Part shown: positions 52,055-61,206 of the stretch, piece after piece
Layout: each line of letters begins with the position of its first letter
Position numbering within the stretch: position 1 is the first letter of the stretch
Assembly: GCA_964564025.1 (NCBI GenBank)
Contig: CAZLZO010000001.1
Span: forward strand, 124,001-188,000
Direction: 5' to 3'
From: DRYM01 sp964564025
GTDB taxonomy: Archaea > Thermoproteota > Thermoprotei_A > EX4484-217-1
Length of the DNA stretch: 64,000 nucleotides
Notes under the pieces: model-generated
What the model saw: the letters and a program-made list of their open reading frames with translations, nothing else
Databases searched by the model: none
Told to the model about the DNA's origin: nothing
Position numbers and translations under genes: made by a program

Positions 52055-52864
52055 TTGAAAAACTTAGACTCTAAACTAGGTGTTAAAGACTTGACAGCAC
52101 TAATAACTTTCTTATTTGTAGTGCTTTTCTCAATAATTGTTGTCAGAATAGGTACTGTAGCTTTAAAAATGACCGGGCTTTCAAGAGATGTTGCAGCATT
52201 CCAAGCCCAATCAGCATTCTCCGGTGTGGGATTTACTACTTCTGAATCAGAATATGTTGTTTCCCATCCGGTCAGAAGGAGAATTATAAGGATACTTATG
52301 CTTCTAGGAAGCGCTGGACTAACATCAGCTATGGCTACACTTGTGCTCACATTTGTTGGTGCAACACCCGCTGAATCAGCTGCCAGAGTTTTCTGGTTAG
52401 CAATAGGACTCCTGGTTTTACTGTTCTTTGGTAAATCTAAGCTTGTAGATAGGGGGCTAAGCTGGATAATAGAGCGTGCTCTTGAAAAATTTACTCAAAT
52501 AAAAGTTTACGATTATGAACAACTCTTAGGGTTAAGTAAAGGATACACTATATCAATGATTAAGGTAAAGGAGGGAAGCTGGCTAGCCAATAGGAAGCTT
52601 AGAGACTTAAAGCTTATCGATGAAGGTGTATTGGTTTTAGCAATTTATAGAAAAGTTAATGGAGAAGAAAAGTTCATTGGAGCACCACGTGGCGATACTA
52701 TCCTGCTACCTGGAGACACGATGGTATGTTATGGTCCAGAAGATACTTTACTATACCTACCTAAAAGGCTAAAGGGGCCGTTAGGGGACAAGGAACATGA
52801 AGAAGCTGTAATTAGGGAAATAATTAGAGAGAAGAGGAGAGAATTATCGAGAGGTTACGATTGA
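52055..52864 (+). CDS. membrane protein with TrkH-like pore loop and RCK C-terminal domain
   Basis: 269 residues. Two or three helices with an intervening loop SAFSGVGFTTSESEYV that resembles a TrkH selectivity-filter segment; then HPVRRRII and further helices; then a C-terminal TrkA-C/RCK-C ligand-binding domain (residues about 170-240: MIKVKEGSWLANRKLRDLKL in parts, DTILLPGDTMVCYGPEDTL in parts). It belongs to a family annotated as TrkA-C domain proteins; ion specificity unknown. TTG start. Overlaps the convergent uppP gene by ten bases. Confidence 0.75.
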   Translation: MKNLDSKLGVKDLTALITFLFVVLFSIIVVRIGTVALKMTGLSRDVAAFQAQSAFSGVGFTTSESEYVVSHPVRRRIIRILMLLGSAGLTSAMATLVLTFVGATPAESAARVFWLAIGLLVLLFFGKSKLVDRGLSWIIERALEKFTQIKVYDYEQLLGLSKGYTISMIKVKEGSWLANRKLRDLKLIDEGVLVLAIYRKVNGEEKFIGAPRGDTILLPGDTMVCYGPEDTLLYLPKRLKGPLGDKEHEEAVIREIIREKRRELSRGYD

Positions 52865-53634
52865 AAAACAAACACTGCAACCACGGTCATTGAAACCATA
52901 ATTAAACCCATAGCTAATGCAAAATAATGAAAAGGAAGCCTCTTAGCTAATGAAATCATGAAGCTTATTGATATTATCCCCGAAATAAAAGATGTAATAA
53001 GCGCAATAAAGCCCATAGGTGAAAGTGTTGATACTGAGGCAACGTAAATACTTGCTAAAAGTAGTACAGGTATAGATGCAAGAAAGCTTGTTTCAACAGC
53101 TTTCTCAGGCTTTAATCCTAGCCATAGAAGTAAAGCTATTGTAATTCCGCTTCTAGAAATACCTGGAATAACAGACAATCCCTGAATAAAACCTAGAAGC
53201 AAAAAATCCTTAATCTCAAGCTTAGATTTAGTACTAAATTTCCCCCTTACCTTAAACGCTACTATACCTGTCAGTATAAGTAAGATGCCAATACTTAGCG
53301 ACACAATATCTAAATTAATGCTTTCAAGGAACCTAAAATATGCAATGTAAAGTGGAAAGCCAACTGCAATACTTGCTATAGTTACATAAAACCATAGCTT
53401 AAGCAAATATTTTGAACCCCTAAGTTCTCTAACTATTTTACTCTTGAAATATATGATGGCGGAAAAAGTTGTTCCTAAATGCAGAAATATTGAAAGAGAA
53501 TAAGCTATACTTAAATTCAAGCCCAAAACGCTAGCAAGAAAAATCATTACCTGCCCGCTACTGCTTATAGGTAACCATTCTAAAAGCCCTTGAATTAAAC
53601 CTGCAATTACAGGTTGATAAATTGTATTAAACAA
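52855..53634 (-). CDS. uppP: undecaprenyl-diphosphatase-like protein (UppP/BacA)
   Basis: 259 residues, about eight helices. Signature motifs are GLIQGLLEWLPISSSGQVMI (the E-rich loop) and the PGISRSGITIALLLWLGL loop (PGxSRSG). In bacteria it dephosphorylates C55-PP; in archaea it would act on a polyprenyl or dolichyl diphosphate carrier used in protein glycosylation. Full length, monocistronic. Confidence 0.9.
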   Translation of the reverse strand: MFNTIYQPVIAGLIQGLLEWLPISSSGQVMIFLASVLGLNLSIAYSLSIFLHLGTTFSAIIYFKSKIVRELRGSKYLLKLWFYVTIASIAVGFPLYIAYFRFLESINLDIVSLSIGILLILTGIVAFKVRGKFSTKSKLEIKDFLLLGFIQGLSVIPGISRSGITIALLLWLGLKPEKAVETSFLASIPVLLLASIYVASVSTLSPMGFIALITSFISGIISISFMISLAKRLPFHYFALAMGLIMVSMTVVAVFVFQS

Positions 53635-53749
53635 CTAAATTTAACCTCAAGGAGAAATCTAAAGAGAAAATCCTATAAATCCTTTATACCTCTATAGCTT
53701 AAGCAAAAAAATCTATAAGCAAATTTTTGATAAAATCGGCGACTAAATT

Positions 53750-54640
53750 ATGAACAAAAATGATAGGGAAGCTACTATGCCAAAAAATAAAGTTACGTAT
53801 GGTGTTTCAGCTTTACTGCTCACTTCCATTCTATGGGGTTCTTCTTTCCCGGCGATAAAACTCGTGGTTTCCGAAGTGAGCAGTTACACCTACACTTGGG
53901 TTAGGAGTAGTTTAGCCTTAGTGGCGATACTTCCTTACCTAGTATATGTTTACTTGAAAAGAGGGATTAGTTGGAAAGCTGTGAAAGGAGGTTTAATGGC
54001 TGGTATTGCTTATTCTCTAGGTTTATGGCTGCAAGGGTGGGGTACTAAGTTCACTACAGCTTCTAATTCAGCATTCATAACAGGTCTTAACGTGGTTTTT
54101 GTGCACATCTATGTTGCCTTAATTTTAAGAGAATACAATTCTAGGCTTGCTTTAGCATTAATTTTTTCGATGACAGGACTTTATTTACTAACCTCTCCGT
54201 CAACGGGCTTCAATATTGGCGACCTATTAGTTTTAGTAAGTGCTGTAATGTGGGCAGCACAAATAATAATTGTTGATGCTTATGGTGAAGGAGACCCCTT
54301 AGTTTTTACTTTTTTTGAAATATTACCTGCTTTAGCTTATTCCATACCCGACTTTTTAGATAATGGGTTTGAACAGATTACTCACGGAACTCTAATTATA
54401 TTAGTATATTTAGCAGTATTTTGCAGTGTTTTTGCTTTCACATTACAAGTTTATGGTCAACGATATGTAAGCCCCGCGATTGCATCAATAATTTTCCTTT
54501 CAGAACCTGTTTTTGCATCATTATTTGCCTATGTAATTTTGAGTGAAGTCTTAAGTTTAATTCAAATAGTAGGTGCAGGAATGATTATTTCAGCAATGCT
54601 AATATCGTCTTTAAGCAAAACATCTTATAAGCAGATATAG
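53750..54640 (+). CDS. DMT-family transporter with two EamA repeats
   Basis: 296 residues, ten helices in two homologous halves. The first half has LLTSILWGSSFPAIKLVVSEV, in parts, and TASNSAFITGLNVVFVHIY, in parts; the second has VSAVMWAAQIIIVDAYGEGDP, in parts, and SIIFLSEPVFASLFAYVILSE, in parts. Typical RhaT/EamA metabolite exporters; substrate unknown. Five bases before the molybdopterin oxidoreductase gene, so the two may share a transcript. Confidence 0.87.
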   Translation: MNKNDREATMPKNKVTYGVSALLLTSILWGSSFPAIKLVVSEVSSYTYTWVRSSLALVAILPYLVYVYLKRGISWKAVKGGLMAGIAYSLGLWLQGWGTKFTTASNSAFITGLNVVFVHIYVALILREYNSRLALALIFSMTGLYLLTSPSTGFNIGDLLVLVSAVMWAAQIIIVDAYGEGDPLVFTFFEILPALAYSIPDFLDNGFEQITHGTLIILVYLAVFCSVFAFTLQVYGQRYVSPAIASIIFLSEPVFASLFAYVILSEVLSLIQIVGAGMIISAMLISSLSKTSYKQI

Positions 54641-54645
54641 GGTAG

Positions 54646-56613
54646 GTGAAATTGTTAAGAGTTGTAAAGACTGTGTGTCCACGTGATTGTTATGACACAT
54701 GTTTTTTGAAAGTACATGTTGATTCTAAGGGTAAAGTTTTAAAGGTAATTGGAGATCCCGAAAATCCCATTACAAACAATTTCCTCTGCCCTAGAACAAT
54801 TAGAGATAACGAGTATGTTTATAAAAATAGAGTGCTTTACCCTCACATTAGAATCGGAAATAAGCCTTCAAACAGTTTTAAGAGAATAAGCTGGGAGGAA
54901 GCATTAAATATTATAGCTGATAAGTTGATGGAAGTAATAAAAGAGCATGGTTCTAAAGCAGTTCTTCACTTAGAATACGCTGGTAACATGGGGCTCCTAA
55001 CATGGTATTTTCCATTGAGATTATGGAATGCTATTGGAGCAACAGGAACAGACTATACAATATGTAGTGCTTCAGGGCATGAGGCTATCTCTCTCCATTA
55101 CGGATCAAGTTATGGAGCATTACCTGAAGAGATTGAGAAGGCAAAGCTCATAGTTTTTTGGGGATTTAATGCTGCAGTAAGCTCTATTCACTTATGGCGT
55201 TTAGCTCTTAAAGCTAGAAAAGAGGGAAGAGCGAAAATAGCTGTTATTGACTCTAGAGTTAGCGAATCAGCTGAAAGAGCGGACATATTTCTACAGCCTC
55301 GCCCTGGAAGCGATGTTGCTTTGGCTTATGGCATTTCTAAGTATCTCATAGAAAAAGGATACATAGATGAAAAGTTTATTTCAAAATATACATATGGTTT
55401 CGAAGAATTCAAAAGGGAAGCGCTTAAGTGGAGTATTAAAACTTTAGAAAAAATAACTAATGTTCCATGGTGTAAAATAGAGGCTATTGGGGAGGCCTAT
55501 GGTAAATTAAGGCCTAGTTTAACACTAATAGGCTTTGGAATTCAGAAAAGCATTTATGGTGCTGAAGCTGTTAGGGCTATTTCACTTATACCAGCTCTCC
55601 TCGGAATACATAGGGGATTCTACTATAGCAACAGTAGAGGGTGGAGTATTGATATTAAATATTTAACGGGAGAATGTTTTCTAAAGAGAAAAACACCGAT
55701 TGTTAGCCAAGTTAGATTAGCTAAATTAATTGAAGAGGGAAGATTCAAGTTCATATATATTTACAATATGAATCCCCTCTTAACCTTACCTGACCAACAA
55801 AGCTTACGTAAAGGACTTATCAGAAACGATGTATTCGTAGTTTTACATGAAGTTAGATGGACTGAAACAGCAAGGTATTCTGACATCGTATTACCTGCTC
55901 CATCATATTTAGAAAAGGATGATGTGGTAATTTCGTATTCACATAGATATGTTAGATTGTCAAGAAAAGCTATTGAACCTTTAGGTGAAAGTAAAGATGA
56001 AATATGGGTTATGAGGAATCTCGCTAAGAAACTTGGTATTAGAAAAGAATGGATTTATGAAGACCCTTGGGAAGCTTTAAGAAAAGCTCTTTCAAACGCT
56101 TTTGAAAACGGTTCTTTCGAAGATTTAGTGAAGGGTAAGGTTCTTAAGTTAAAGTATAAACCTAAGAATAAATATCAAACACCATCAGGAAGAATAGAGT
56201 TTTACTCCTTAAAGGCTAAGAGTCATGGGATAAATCCTCTTCCCCAGCAAGAACCTTTAAATCTAAGTCAAAACGAATTTATTCTCCTTAACAGCGCGAC
56301 ATTAAACTATACGCATACACAATTCACAGAAATTTATGGTCCAATACCTCCAATTGCTTACATAAACACTCAAGACGCTAAGCGTTTAGGAATAAAATCC
56401 GGCGACCTCATAGTTCTTGAAAACAATTTAGGGAAAATACTTGTCAAAGCAGAAGTTACGGAAAAGGTTATGGAAAAAACTGTTTGGATGCCAAGGCAGC
56501 TAGTTGATGCTAATGGAGTACCTCAAAACATTTTAGTGCCTTCGAAAACTCAAAATATTGGCAATGGACCTATTTTTAACTCGACAAGAGTTAAGATAAG
56601 GAAATTTTCGTAA
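54646..56613 (+). CDS. molybdopterin oxidoreductase of the DMSO reductase superfamily
   Basis: 655 residues. The N-terminal cluster motif is VCPRDCYDTC with a fourth Cys in FLCPR. The metal ligand is probably the Cys in TICSASGHEA. Also seen: the MGD-binding VIDSRVSESAERADIFLQPRP in parts, TARYSDIVLPAPSYLEKDD in parts, and a C-terminal dinucleotide-binding barrel. A Cys ligand fits polysulfide/thiosulfate reductase-like or Cys-type formate dehydrogenase-like groups; the substrate cannot be told. No beta or gamma subunit genes flank it. GTG start. Confidence 0.85.
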   Translation: MKLLRVVKTVCPRDCYDTCFLKVHVDSKGKVLKVIGDPENPITNNFLCPRTIRDNEYVYKNRVLYPHIRIGNKPSNSFKRISWEEALNIIADKLMEVIKEHGSKAVLHLEYAGNMGLLTWYFPLRLWNAIGATGTDYTICSASGHEAISLHYGSSYGALPEEIEKAKLIVFWGFNAAVSSIHLWRLALKARKEGRAKIAVIDSRVSESAERADIFLQPRPGSDVALAYGISKYLIEKGYIDEKFISKYTYGFEEFKREALKWSIKTLEKITNVPWCKIEAIGEAYGKLRPSLTLIGFGIQKSIYGAEAVRAISLIPALLGIHRGFYYSNSRGWSIDIKYLTGECFLKRKTPIVSQVRLAKLIEEGRFKFIYIYNMNPLLTLPDQQSLRKGLIRNDVFVVLHEVRWTETARYSDIVLPAPSYLEKDDVVISYSHRYVRLSRKAIEPLGESKDEIWVMRNLAKKLGIRKEWIYEDPWEALRKALSNAFENGSFEDLVKGKVLKLKYKPKNKYQTPSGRIEFYSLKAKSHGINPLPQQEPLNLSQNEFILLNSATLNYTHTQFTEIYGPIPPIAYINTQDAKRLGIKSGDLIVLENNLGKILVKAEVTEKVMEKTVWMPRQLVDANGVPQNILVPSKTQNIGNGPIFNSTRVKIRKFS

Positions 56614-56677
56614 ACATTAATGTTAAGATAGTATTATTATGAAAATACGTACTTAAGTATTATTGGGAAAATAAAAG

Positions 56678-57124
56678 ATGTCTAGGGAACATAATTGAGT
56701 TGAAAATGTTTTCTTAAAGAAAGCACACTTATTTCTTAAAATATTAGATCTGAGATGGAAAGATGCTAAAGAAGAAACGCAACACATAATGAAGCTCTTA
56801 AGAAGTCTTAACTTAATGCCTGAATATAATCTTGTATAGGAAGTAAATGGAAGCAATGTTGTCATAGAATATATGCAATATGATGTTCAAACTTCAAGAA
56901 TTTATAGCACTTGGAAGTTTTATAGAAAAGCAGGAAGCAACCTTATATACGTTGATGAATTCAGTTTTAATTTAAGAACATATTCCATTCATAAACTACT
57001 AAGCATCGCTAAGAAAACCTGTTAGAAATTAGTTAAAGCTTATAGGGACTGGAAAACTCTTCAAAAGTATATTCCTACATCAGCTAGATTAATTATGGTG
57101 CTAAAGCAATATAAGCTATACTAA
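56678..57124 (+). pseudogene. decayed gene in the 56614-57331 gap
   Basis: One frame opens at ATG 56678 and runs for 149 codons to TAA 57122-57124, broken by TGA at 56696 and TAGs at 56837 and 57023. Between the stops it reads like protein (for example FLKILDLRWKDAKEET and YSTWKFYRKAGSNLIYVDEF). I do not recognise the family. The segment NLIYVDEFSF faintly recalls DDE transposases, but no terminal inverted repeats or target duplications are seen. The rest of the gap, 57125-57331, holds only AT-rich DNA and the promoter region of the next gene. Confidence 0.45.
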
Positions 57125-57331
57125 GGGCGTTGCAGCAATAATACATTTTTAAAGCGAAAAATGATGTATCTGAAATAATTAGTTAAAGAAAACTTACACT
57201 ATATAAACTTCTTACTCAAATCCCTTTTACTCATTTATTGCAGTAGATATAGTAAAGTTTATATTCTACTCTATTTCTACGGAGGTGGTACAAGGTTAGC
57301 AAAAATGCGTGCATTGGAAAGTGTTTGAGTA

Positions 57332-58702
57332 ATGGTAGGTTTAAGGGTTTCTCGCAAGAATGTAGTGTTTAGAATAAATAATCTTGCATTCTTCTCGTTT
57401 GCTTCTGAAGCATTAGTTGCTGGATTCTATGTTGCAGTGACTAGAAGCGTTACTCCAATATTTCTAGTAACTAATGGTTATAGTTTGAGCGAAATACTTT
57501 CAATAAACATTTTCGCAGGAATTTTCTCTCTGCTAATAGGCGCATTACTTTACAAGTGCTGTTCAAAAAAGCTTTCTAAGACAAAACTGCTTATCGCACA
57601 CATGTTAGAGAGAATAGTATGGTTTAGTATACCCTTTACAATAAATGATAAATTAATTACGACTATCTCTTACGGTTTAGCTGTTGCTTCAACTTTACCT
57701 ACAAGCGTATTCATGCAGTCAACAATGCTTTCCACATTTAAACAAGAGAATTATAGAAGAATTATTGGAATTAGAAGCGCTTTAGGCGCATTTTCAAGTA
57801 TTTTAGGGCAAGTGGTGGTTATAGCAACTTTAGCTATCTTAACTACACCGAATAAATATGTTAATCTTTACGAAACAGCTTTTATAGTGGGCATTTTGTC
57901 AACAGTAATAATAGCTCTAGTACCTACTAGGACATTTAATAGCTCTATGAAGGTAGCTCGTAAAGATGATTTTGAAGCCGAAACCCGTGCTGTAAACATT
58001 TTCCTTTTATTAACAGTAGTTCTTTCATCGTATCTCTTACTTAGCATGGCATGGGTTCCTAGAGTCATGAACGATCTTAAAGCACCAGATTACATGGCTG
58101 CTTCAATAGGTTTTGCGCAAACCGTAGCAACTATAGGTTCGAGTATGTTCTGGATTAGTAGACCTGCAAAAACACATAGAAATGCCCTATTATTATTAAC
58201 AGCTATGCCATTACTAGTGTATGGTGTTTCTGAACCAAGGCTGCACTTAGTATTAGCGATGCTGTTCGGGTTTTCCATAGTTGGAGTAAACATGTACGCC
58301 GCAAAAATGTACAGTGAACTTGTTGGAAGAATTGGTGTGTTTAAGGCAGGAATTCTTTTGGCAAGTACAAACTCATTGGCTCTAACCTTAGCCAGCACTA
58401 TAGGATATACTGTTTCAGCATACTCCTCCGCCGTATTTCTTGCTTCAGCAGTTTTAGGGGTAATCGGTTTAGCTTTGGCTTTAACAAGTTTACCTGAGCT
58501 GGCCGTCCTTCCACGAGCTTATGTTCAACTATATTCTAGAATAATTTATCAAACAAGTATTTCAAGCTATAATTTAACAACCTATGCGGTGTTGAAATCA
58601 GCTAAAACGAGCTTAAGAATTATTGGACTAAGCTCCATGTTATTAATTCTCTTCATGGTCTACCGCACACTTTATCATTTAATTATTCTTACGGGGGGCT
58701 AA
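57332..58702 (+). CDS. MFS-like multi-pass transporter
   Basis: 456 residues with about 11 or 12 helices arranged in two halves joined by a charged loop near residues 205-215. No clear MFS motif A, so the family call is by topology. Substrate unknown. A strong GGAGGTG (57281-57287) is 44 bases before this ATG, too far to serve it; a seven-codon frame (57305-57328) lies between. The start is therefore less sure, though no better in-frame start exists. The next gene begins 3 bases after its stop. Confidence 0.75.
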   Translation: MVGLRVSRKNVVFRINNLAFFSFASEALVAGFYVAVTRSVTPIFLVTNGYSLSEILSINIFAGIFSLLIGALLYKCCSKKLSKTKLLIAHMLERIVWFSIPFTINDKLITTISYGLAVASTLPTSVFMQSTMLSTFKQENYRRIIGIRSALGAFSSILGQVVVIATLAILTTPNKYVNLYETAFIVGILSTVIIALVPTRTFNSSMKVARKDDFEAETRAVNIFLLLTVVLSSYLLLSMAWVPRVMNDLKAPDYMAASIGFAQTVATIGSSMFWISRPAKTHRNALLLLTAMPLLVYGVSEPRLHLVLAMLFGFSIVGVNMYAAKMYSELVGRIGVFKAGILLASTNSLALTLASTIGYTVSAYSSAVFLASAVLGVIGLALALTSLPELAVLPRAYVQLYSRIIYQTSISSYNLTTYAVLKSAKTSLRIIGLSSMLLILFMVYRTLYHLIILTGG

Positions 58703-58705
58703 TCC

Positions 58706-59308
58706 ATGGAAGCTGATGGTATTTATTTACTCTGGGAAGCCATACAATTAACTCTTGAAGATTTAATGGTGTACTTACCTAAAATAGTTCTTTCAATAGG
58801 AGTGATTGTAATATACGTGTTAGTAGCGGTAATTATGACGAGGTTTATAAGGAAAATACTTAAGCTGATAAGAATTGATGAAATACTTAAACCATTCCTT
58901 AAAGACATAGTTAGTGTTTCAAGCTTAATAGTGGTGTTCTTAAACTTAGGCTTAGCATTATTAGCAACATATTCTTTAGCATCAATACTTTTCCCAACAT
59001 ACCTTCACATATTGACATTAATTGTAGAATATGTTGCTAGAATAGTTAGTGTTATTTTCGTAATATTCTTTACGTTTATCCTATTAAGTGCTATTGTTGA
59101 GAAGGTGAAAATGGAAACTAAGATGAAAGGATTCATGCTATTAATGACACTCTTTATAACGCTAATATTAATAGTAGATGTAACAGCAATTTCAGAAGAA
59201 GTTAAAGCATCTTTAGCTTGGGGTATAAGCTTAGGTCTAGGGCTGTCTATAGGCGTTTTTGCAGCATGGTACTTCTTCCATGAATACTTAAGCGGAAAGC
59301 AGAAGTAG
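58706..59308 (+). CDS. membrane protein resembling the transmembrane part of MscS-like channels
   Basis: 200 residues with five or so helices. A helix-charged-loop pattern (VIMTRFIRKILKLIRIDEILKP in parts, then DIVSVSSLIVVFLNLGLAL) recalls the 'TM helix' repeats that precede MscS domains, but no MscS beta domain follows. Function not determinable. Co-directional with the transporter gene upstream (three-base gap). Confidence 0.6.
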   Translation: MEADGIYLLWEAIQLTLEDLMVYLPKIVLSIGVIVIYVLVAVIMTRFIRKILKLIRIDEILKPFLKDIVSVSSLIVVFLNLGLALLATYSLASILFPTYLHILTLIVEYVARIVSVIFVIFFTFILLSAIVEKVKMETKMKGFMLLMTLFITLILIVDVTAISEEVKASLAWGISLGLGLSIGVFAAWYFFHEYLSGKQK

Positions 59309-60154
59309 TTAAAGCCTTGCTTCACCGACTAAAATAGACTTAAGAACATTGATAAATGTTGAAATAGCAAATGCTAAAGCAATAGTTATCGCTGATAGAA
59401 ACATTGTGGATAGAGCTAGGAATCTCAAATATCCTATATCCAATGTGTCTTGAGCCACTATAGCACCTAAAAGCATGAGGAAAACGAAACTTAGAGGGAT
59501 AATGAAGTATATTATGTAGCCTTTATTCCTAAGAGGTCTTTGAAGAAAAGCTACTACCATAGATGTAAGCAACAATGTTGAAAGAGAAATACTCATCGAA
59601 TATGATAAAACATTTCCCTGAACATTAACCACAATACTATATGGTGAAGTTAAAGGTAAACTAGCAATAAACGTTATTGCGACAAAAGCGAATGTGAAAA
59701 TTAAGTAGTAATATAAGCCTTTACTAAGTATTAATGCTAAGTAGGAATATTTTATCCTTGGGAGAGGACTTAACTCGTAAAATGCTATTAATGTTGAAAA
59801 TGTTAGTACTGATAGTACAGTTAAAGCTAAAGCAAGTCCGCTAAGGTTAACGTTAGTACTTAAACTATATGCTGAAAGAATTAAGGAAATACCTAAAACA
59901 AACATTAGCGCTTTACTCATATGTAATTCCCCAAATACTTTCTTAATATCTTTAAATTTAGTGGTAAAGCTGTGGTAATTTTCAAGCGTAAGTATCAAGC
60001 TACTTAAGTTAACCTCACTAAGCGGTCCTACGTAGCACCATTTTTGACCGTGTTTAAAGTAGACATATATTTTGCCCGAAATTTCTTTTAGAACTATTGA
60101 GCCTTCCCCACCGCATTTAGGACATAACCCCCTGCCTATGACCTTAGATGACAT
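59309..60154 (-). CDS. membrane protein with N-terminal zinc-ribbon-like segment
   Basis: 281 residues. The N-terminal 50 residues hold LCPKCGG and then VYFKHGQKWCYVGPL, an archaeal zinc-ribbon-like pattern (CxxC plus His/Cys). From residue 75 there are about six hydrophobic helices. No known family. The end abuts the convergent gene at 59308. Confidence 0.62.
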   Translation of the reverse strand: MSSKVIGRGLCPKCGGEGSIVLKEISGKIYVYFKHGQKWCYVGPLSEVNLSSLILTLENYHSFTTKFKDIKKVFGELHMSKALMFVLGISLILSAYSLSTNVNLSGLALALTVLSVLTFSTLIAFYELSPLPRIKYSYLALILSKGLYYYLIFTFAFVAITFIASLPLTSPYSIVVNVQGNVLSYSMSISLSTLLLTSMVVAFLQRPLRNKGYIIYFIIPLSFVFLMLLGAIVAQDTLDIGYLRFLALSTMFLSAITIALAFAISTFINVLKSILVGEARL

Positions 60155-60236
60155 CTTTTAAACCTCACCGTCACTAAATTACATTAAAAGCCCCGTATAT
60201 TTCCTATACTATTAATGGTGGAAAAAGATTAAAGGA

Positions 60237-60264
60237 GTGCACTATTTATTTTAGATAGGTGCAC
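60237..60264. promoter_or_regulatory. inverted repeat GTGCAC-N16-GTGCAC before cbiM
   Basis: GTGCAC at 60237-60242 and at 60259-60264 are 22 bases apart, two DNA helical turns on the same face. The flanks extend the symmetry imperfectly (CTAT and ATAG inside). It ends four bases before the GTG start of cbiM, so a bound protein would block transcription or initiation. A metal-responsive repressor is a natural guess for a Co/Ni importer. TATA-like TATACTATTA lies upstream at about 60204-60214. Confidence 0.4.
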
Positions 60265-60268
60265 ATAA

Positions 60269-60922
60269 GTGCATATTCCCGATGGATTCCTGGACCCTCT
60301 TTGGTCTATTGCTACCTATGGAGTTACAATAGCTTATTTCGCATCGATTTTGAAAATTCTTAAGAAAACATTTTCTCCCGAAAAAGTATCGCTTTTAACA
60401 GTACTTGCAGCAGGAATATTTGCTGCCCAAATGCTCAATTGGCCTCTTCCCGGAGGAACAAGCCTTCATTTTGTTGGTGGAGCATTAGCTGGAATAATGC
60501 TTGGACCAGTATATGGATCACTGGTCCTAGCTCTAGTTGTAACAGTGCAATGCCTCATATTTCACGATGGAGGAATTACTGCTTTAGGAGCAAACCTATT
60601 AAACATGGCCATCGTTGACGTCATTATAGGATACGTTGTTTACAGAGCAATCGTTAAAGCTATGGGCTTAAGCAATAAAAGCAGATTCATTGGCGGACTA
60701 CTTGGAGGATGGTTAGGCATTACACTAGCAGGCATAACATGTGGTATCGAAATAGGTTTTTCACCACAATTCCCGTACGGAGCAACTATAACTGTACCCG
60801 TCATGGGCTCGTGGCATGCACTATTAGGTGTAATAGAGGGGGTAATAACGGGCCTCATAATTGTCTATGTTGCCTCCAAAAACCCTGAAATAATACTTGC
60901 AGATAAGGTGAAGAAGCATTGA
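60269..60922 (+). CDS. cbiM: CbiM-type substrate-binding subunit of a Co/Ni ECF transporter
   Basis: 217 residues. The mature N-terminus MHIPDGFL supplies the Met-His metal ligands of CbiM/NikM; further family segments are NWPLPGGTSLHFVGGALAGI in parts, LIFHDGGITALGANLLNMA in parts, and a C-terminal WHALLGVIEGVITGL. Seven helices. GTG start with no ribosome-binding site close by, so possibly leaderless. Cobalt or nickel cannot be told apart from sequence; a [NiFe] hydrogenase is at 0-6 kb. Confidence 0.9.
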   Translation: MHIPDGFLDPLWSIATYGVTIAYFASILKILKKTFSPEKVSLLTVLAAGIFAAQMLNWPLPGGTSLHFVGGALAGIMLGPVYGSLVLALVVTVQCLIFHDGGITALGANLLNMAIVDVIIGYVVYRAIVKAMGLSNKSRFIGGLLGGWLGITLAGITCGIEIGFSPQFPYGATITVPVMGSWHALLGVIEGVITGLIIVYVASKNPEIILADKVKKH

Positions 60923-61206
60923 TGCCACGTAAAGCCTTATTGACAATTATCGCTTTAATAATCATAAGCCCTATTTTCGGAGTAATATTAGCTGACATCG
61001 TAGGATACCATGAACCCTTAGATGTAGCAGCTGAAAAGCTAGGGCTTAAGGATATTAGTGAAGAAATTAATTGGACACCACTTTTTGACTACAGTGTTCC
61101 AGGGCTTAACCCAGTAGTCGGATACATTATTTCAGGCTTCATAGGGGTTTCAATAATATTAGCTATAGGATACACATTAATGAAGTTAATTGGAGAAGAA
61201 CATTGA
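60922..61206 (+). CDS. CbiN/PDGLE-type small subunit of the Co/Ni transporter
   Basis: 94 residues: two helices flanking an extracytoplasmic loop (DIVGYHEPLDVAAEKLGL, DYSVPGL) that matches the PDGLE/CbiN region needed for metal loading of CbiM. ATG overlaps the cbiM stop (TGATG); a TTG three bases earlier is an alternative start. It is stop-start overlapped with cbiQ as well. Confidence 0.82.
   Translation: MPRKALLTIIALIIISPIFGVILADIVGYHEPLDVAAEKLGLKDISEEINWTPLFDYSVPGLNPVVGYIISGFIGVSIILAIGYTLMKLIGEEH

Noticed and set aside
54646..56613. Formate hydrogenlyase formed with the hydrogenase at 0-6 kb
   Set aside because: No Sec/Cys-His formate dehydrogenase signature, and the genes are about 49 kb apart; the link would be speculation.
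56837..57025. In-frame TAG codons as pyrrolysine or other readthrough
   Set aside because: The frame also has an upstream TGA, the protein is not a methylamine methyltransferase, and no Pyl genes are seen. Gene decay is simpler.
56678..57124. Insertion sequence remnant (IS630-like)
   Set aside because: Only a faint DDE-like segment; no terminal inverted repeats, target duplications or second ORF could be found.
53750..59308. A horizontally acquired island covering the orphan oxidoreductase, decayed gene and transporters
   Set aside because: Codon use and base composition look like the rest of the window by eye, and no boundaries such as repeats or integrase are visible.
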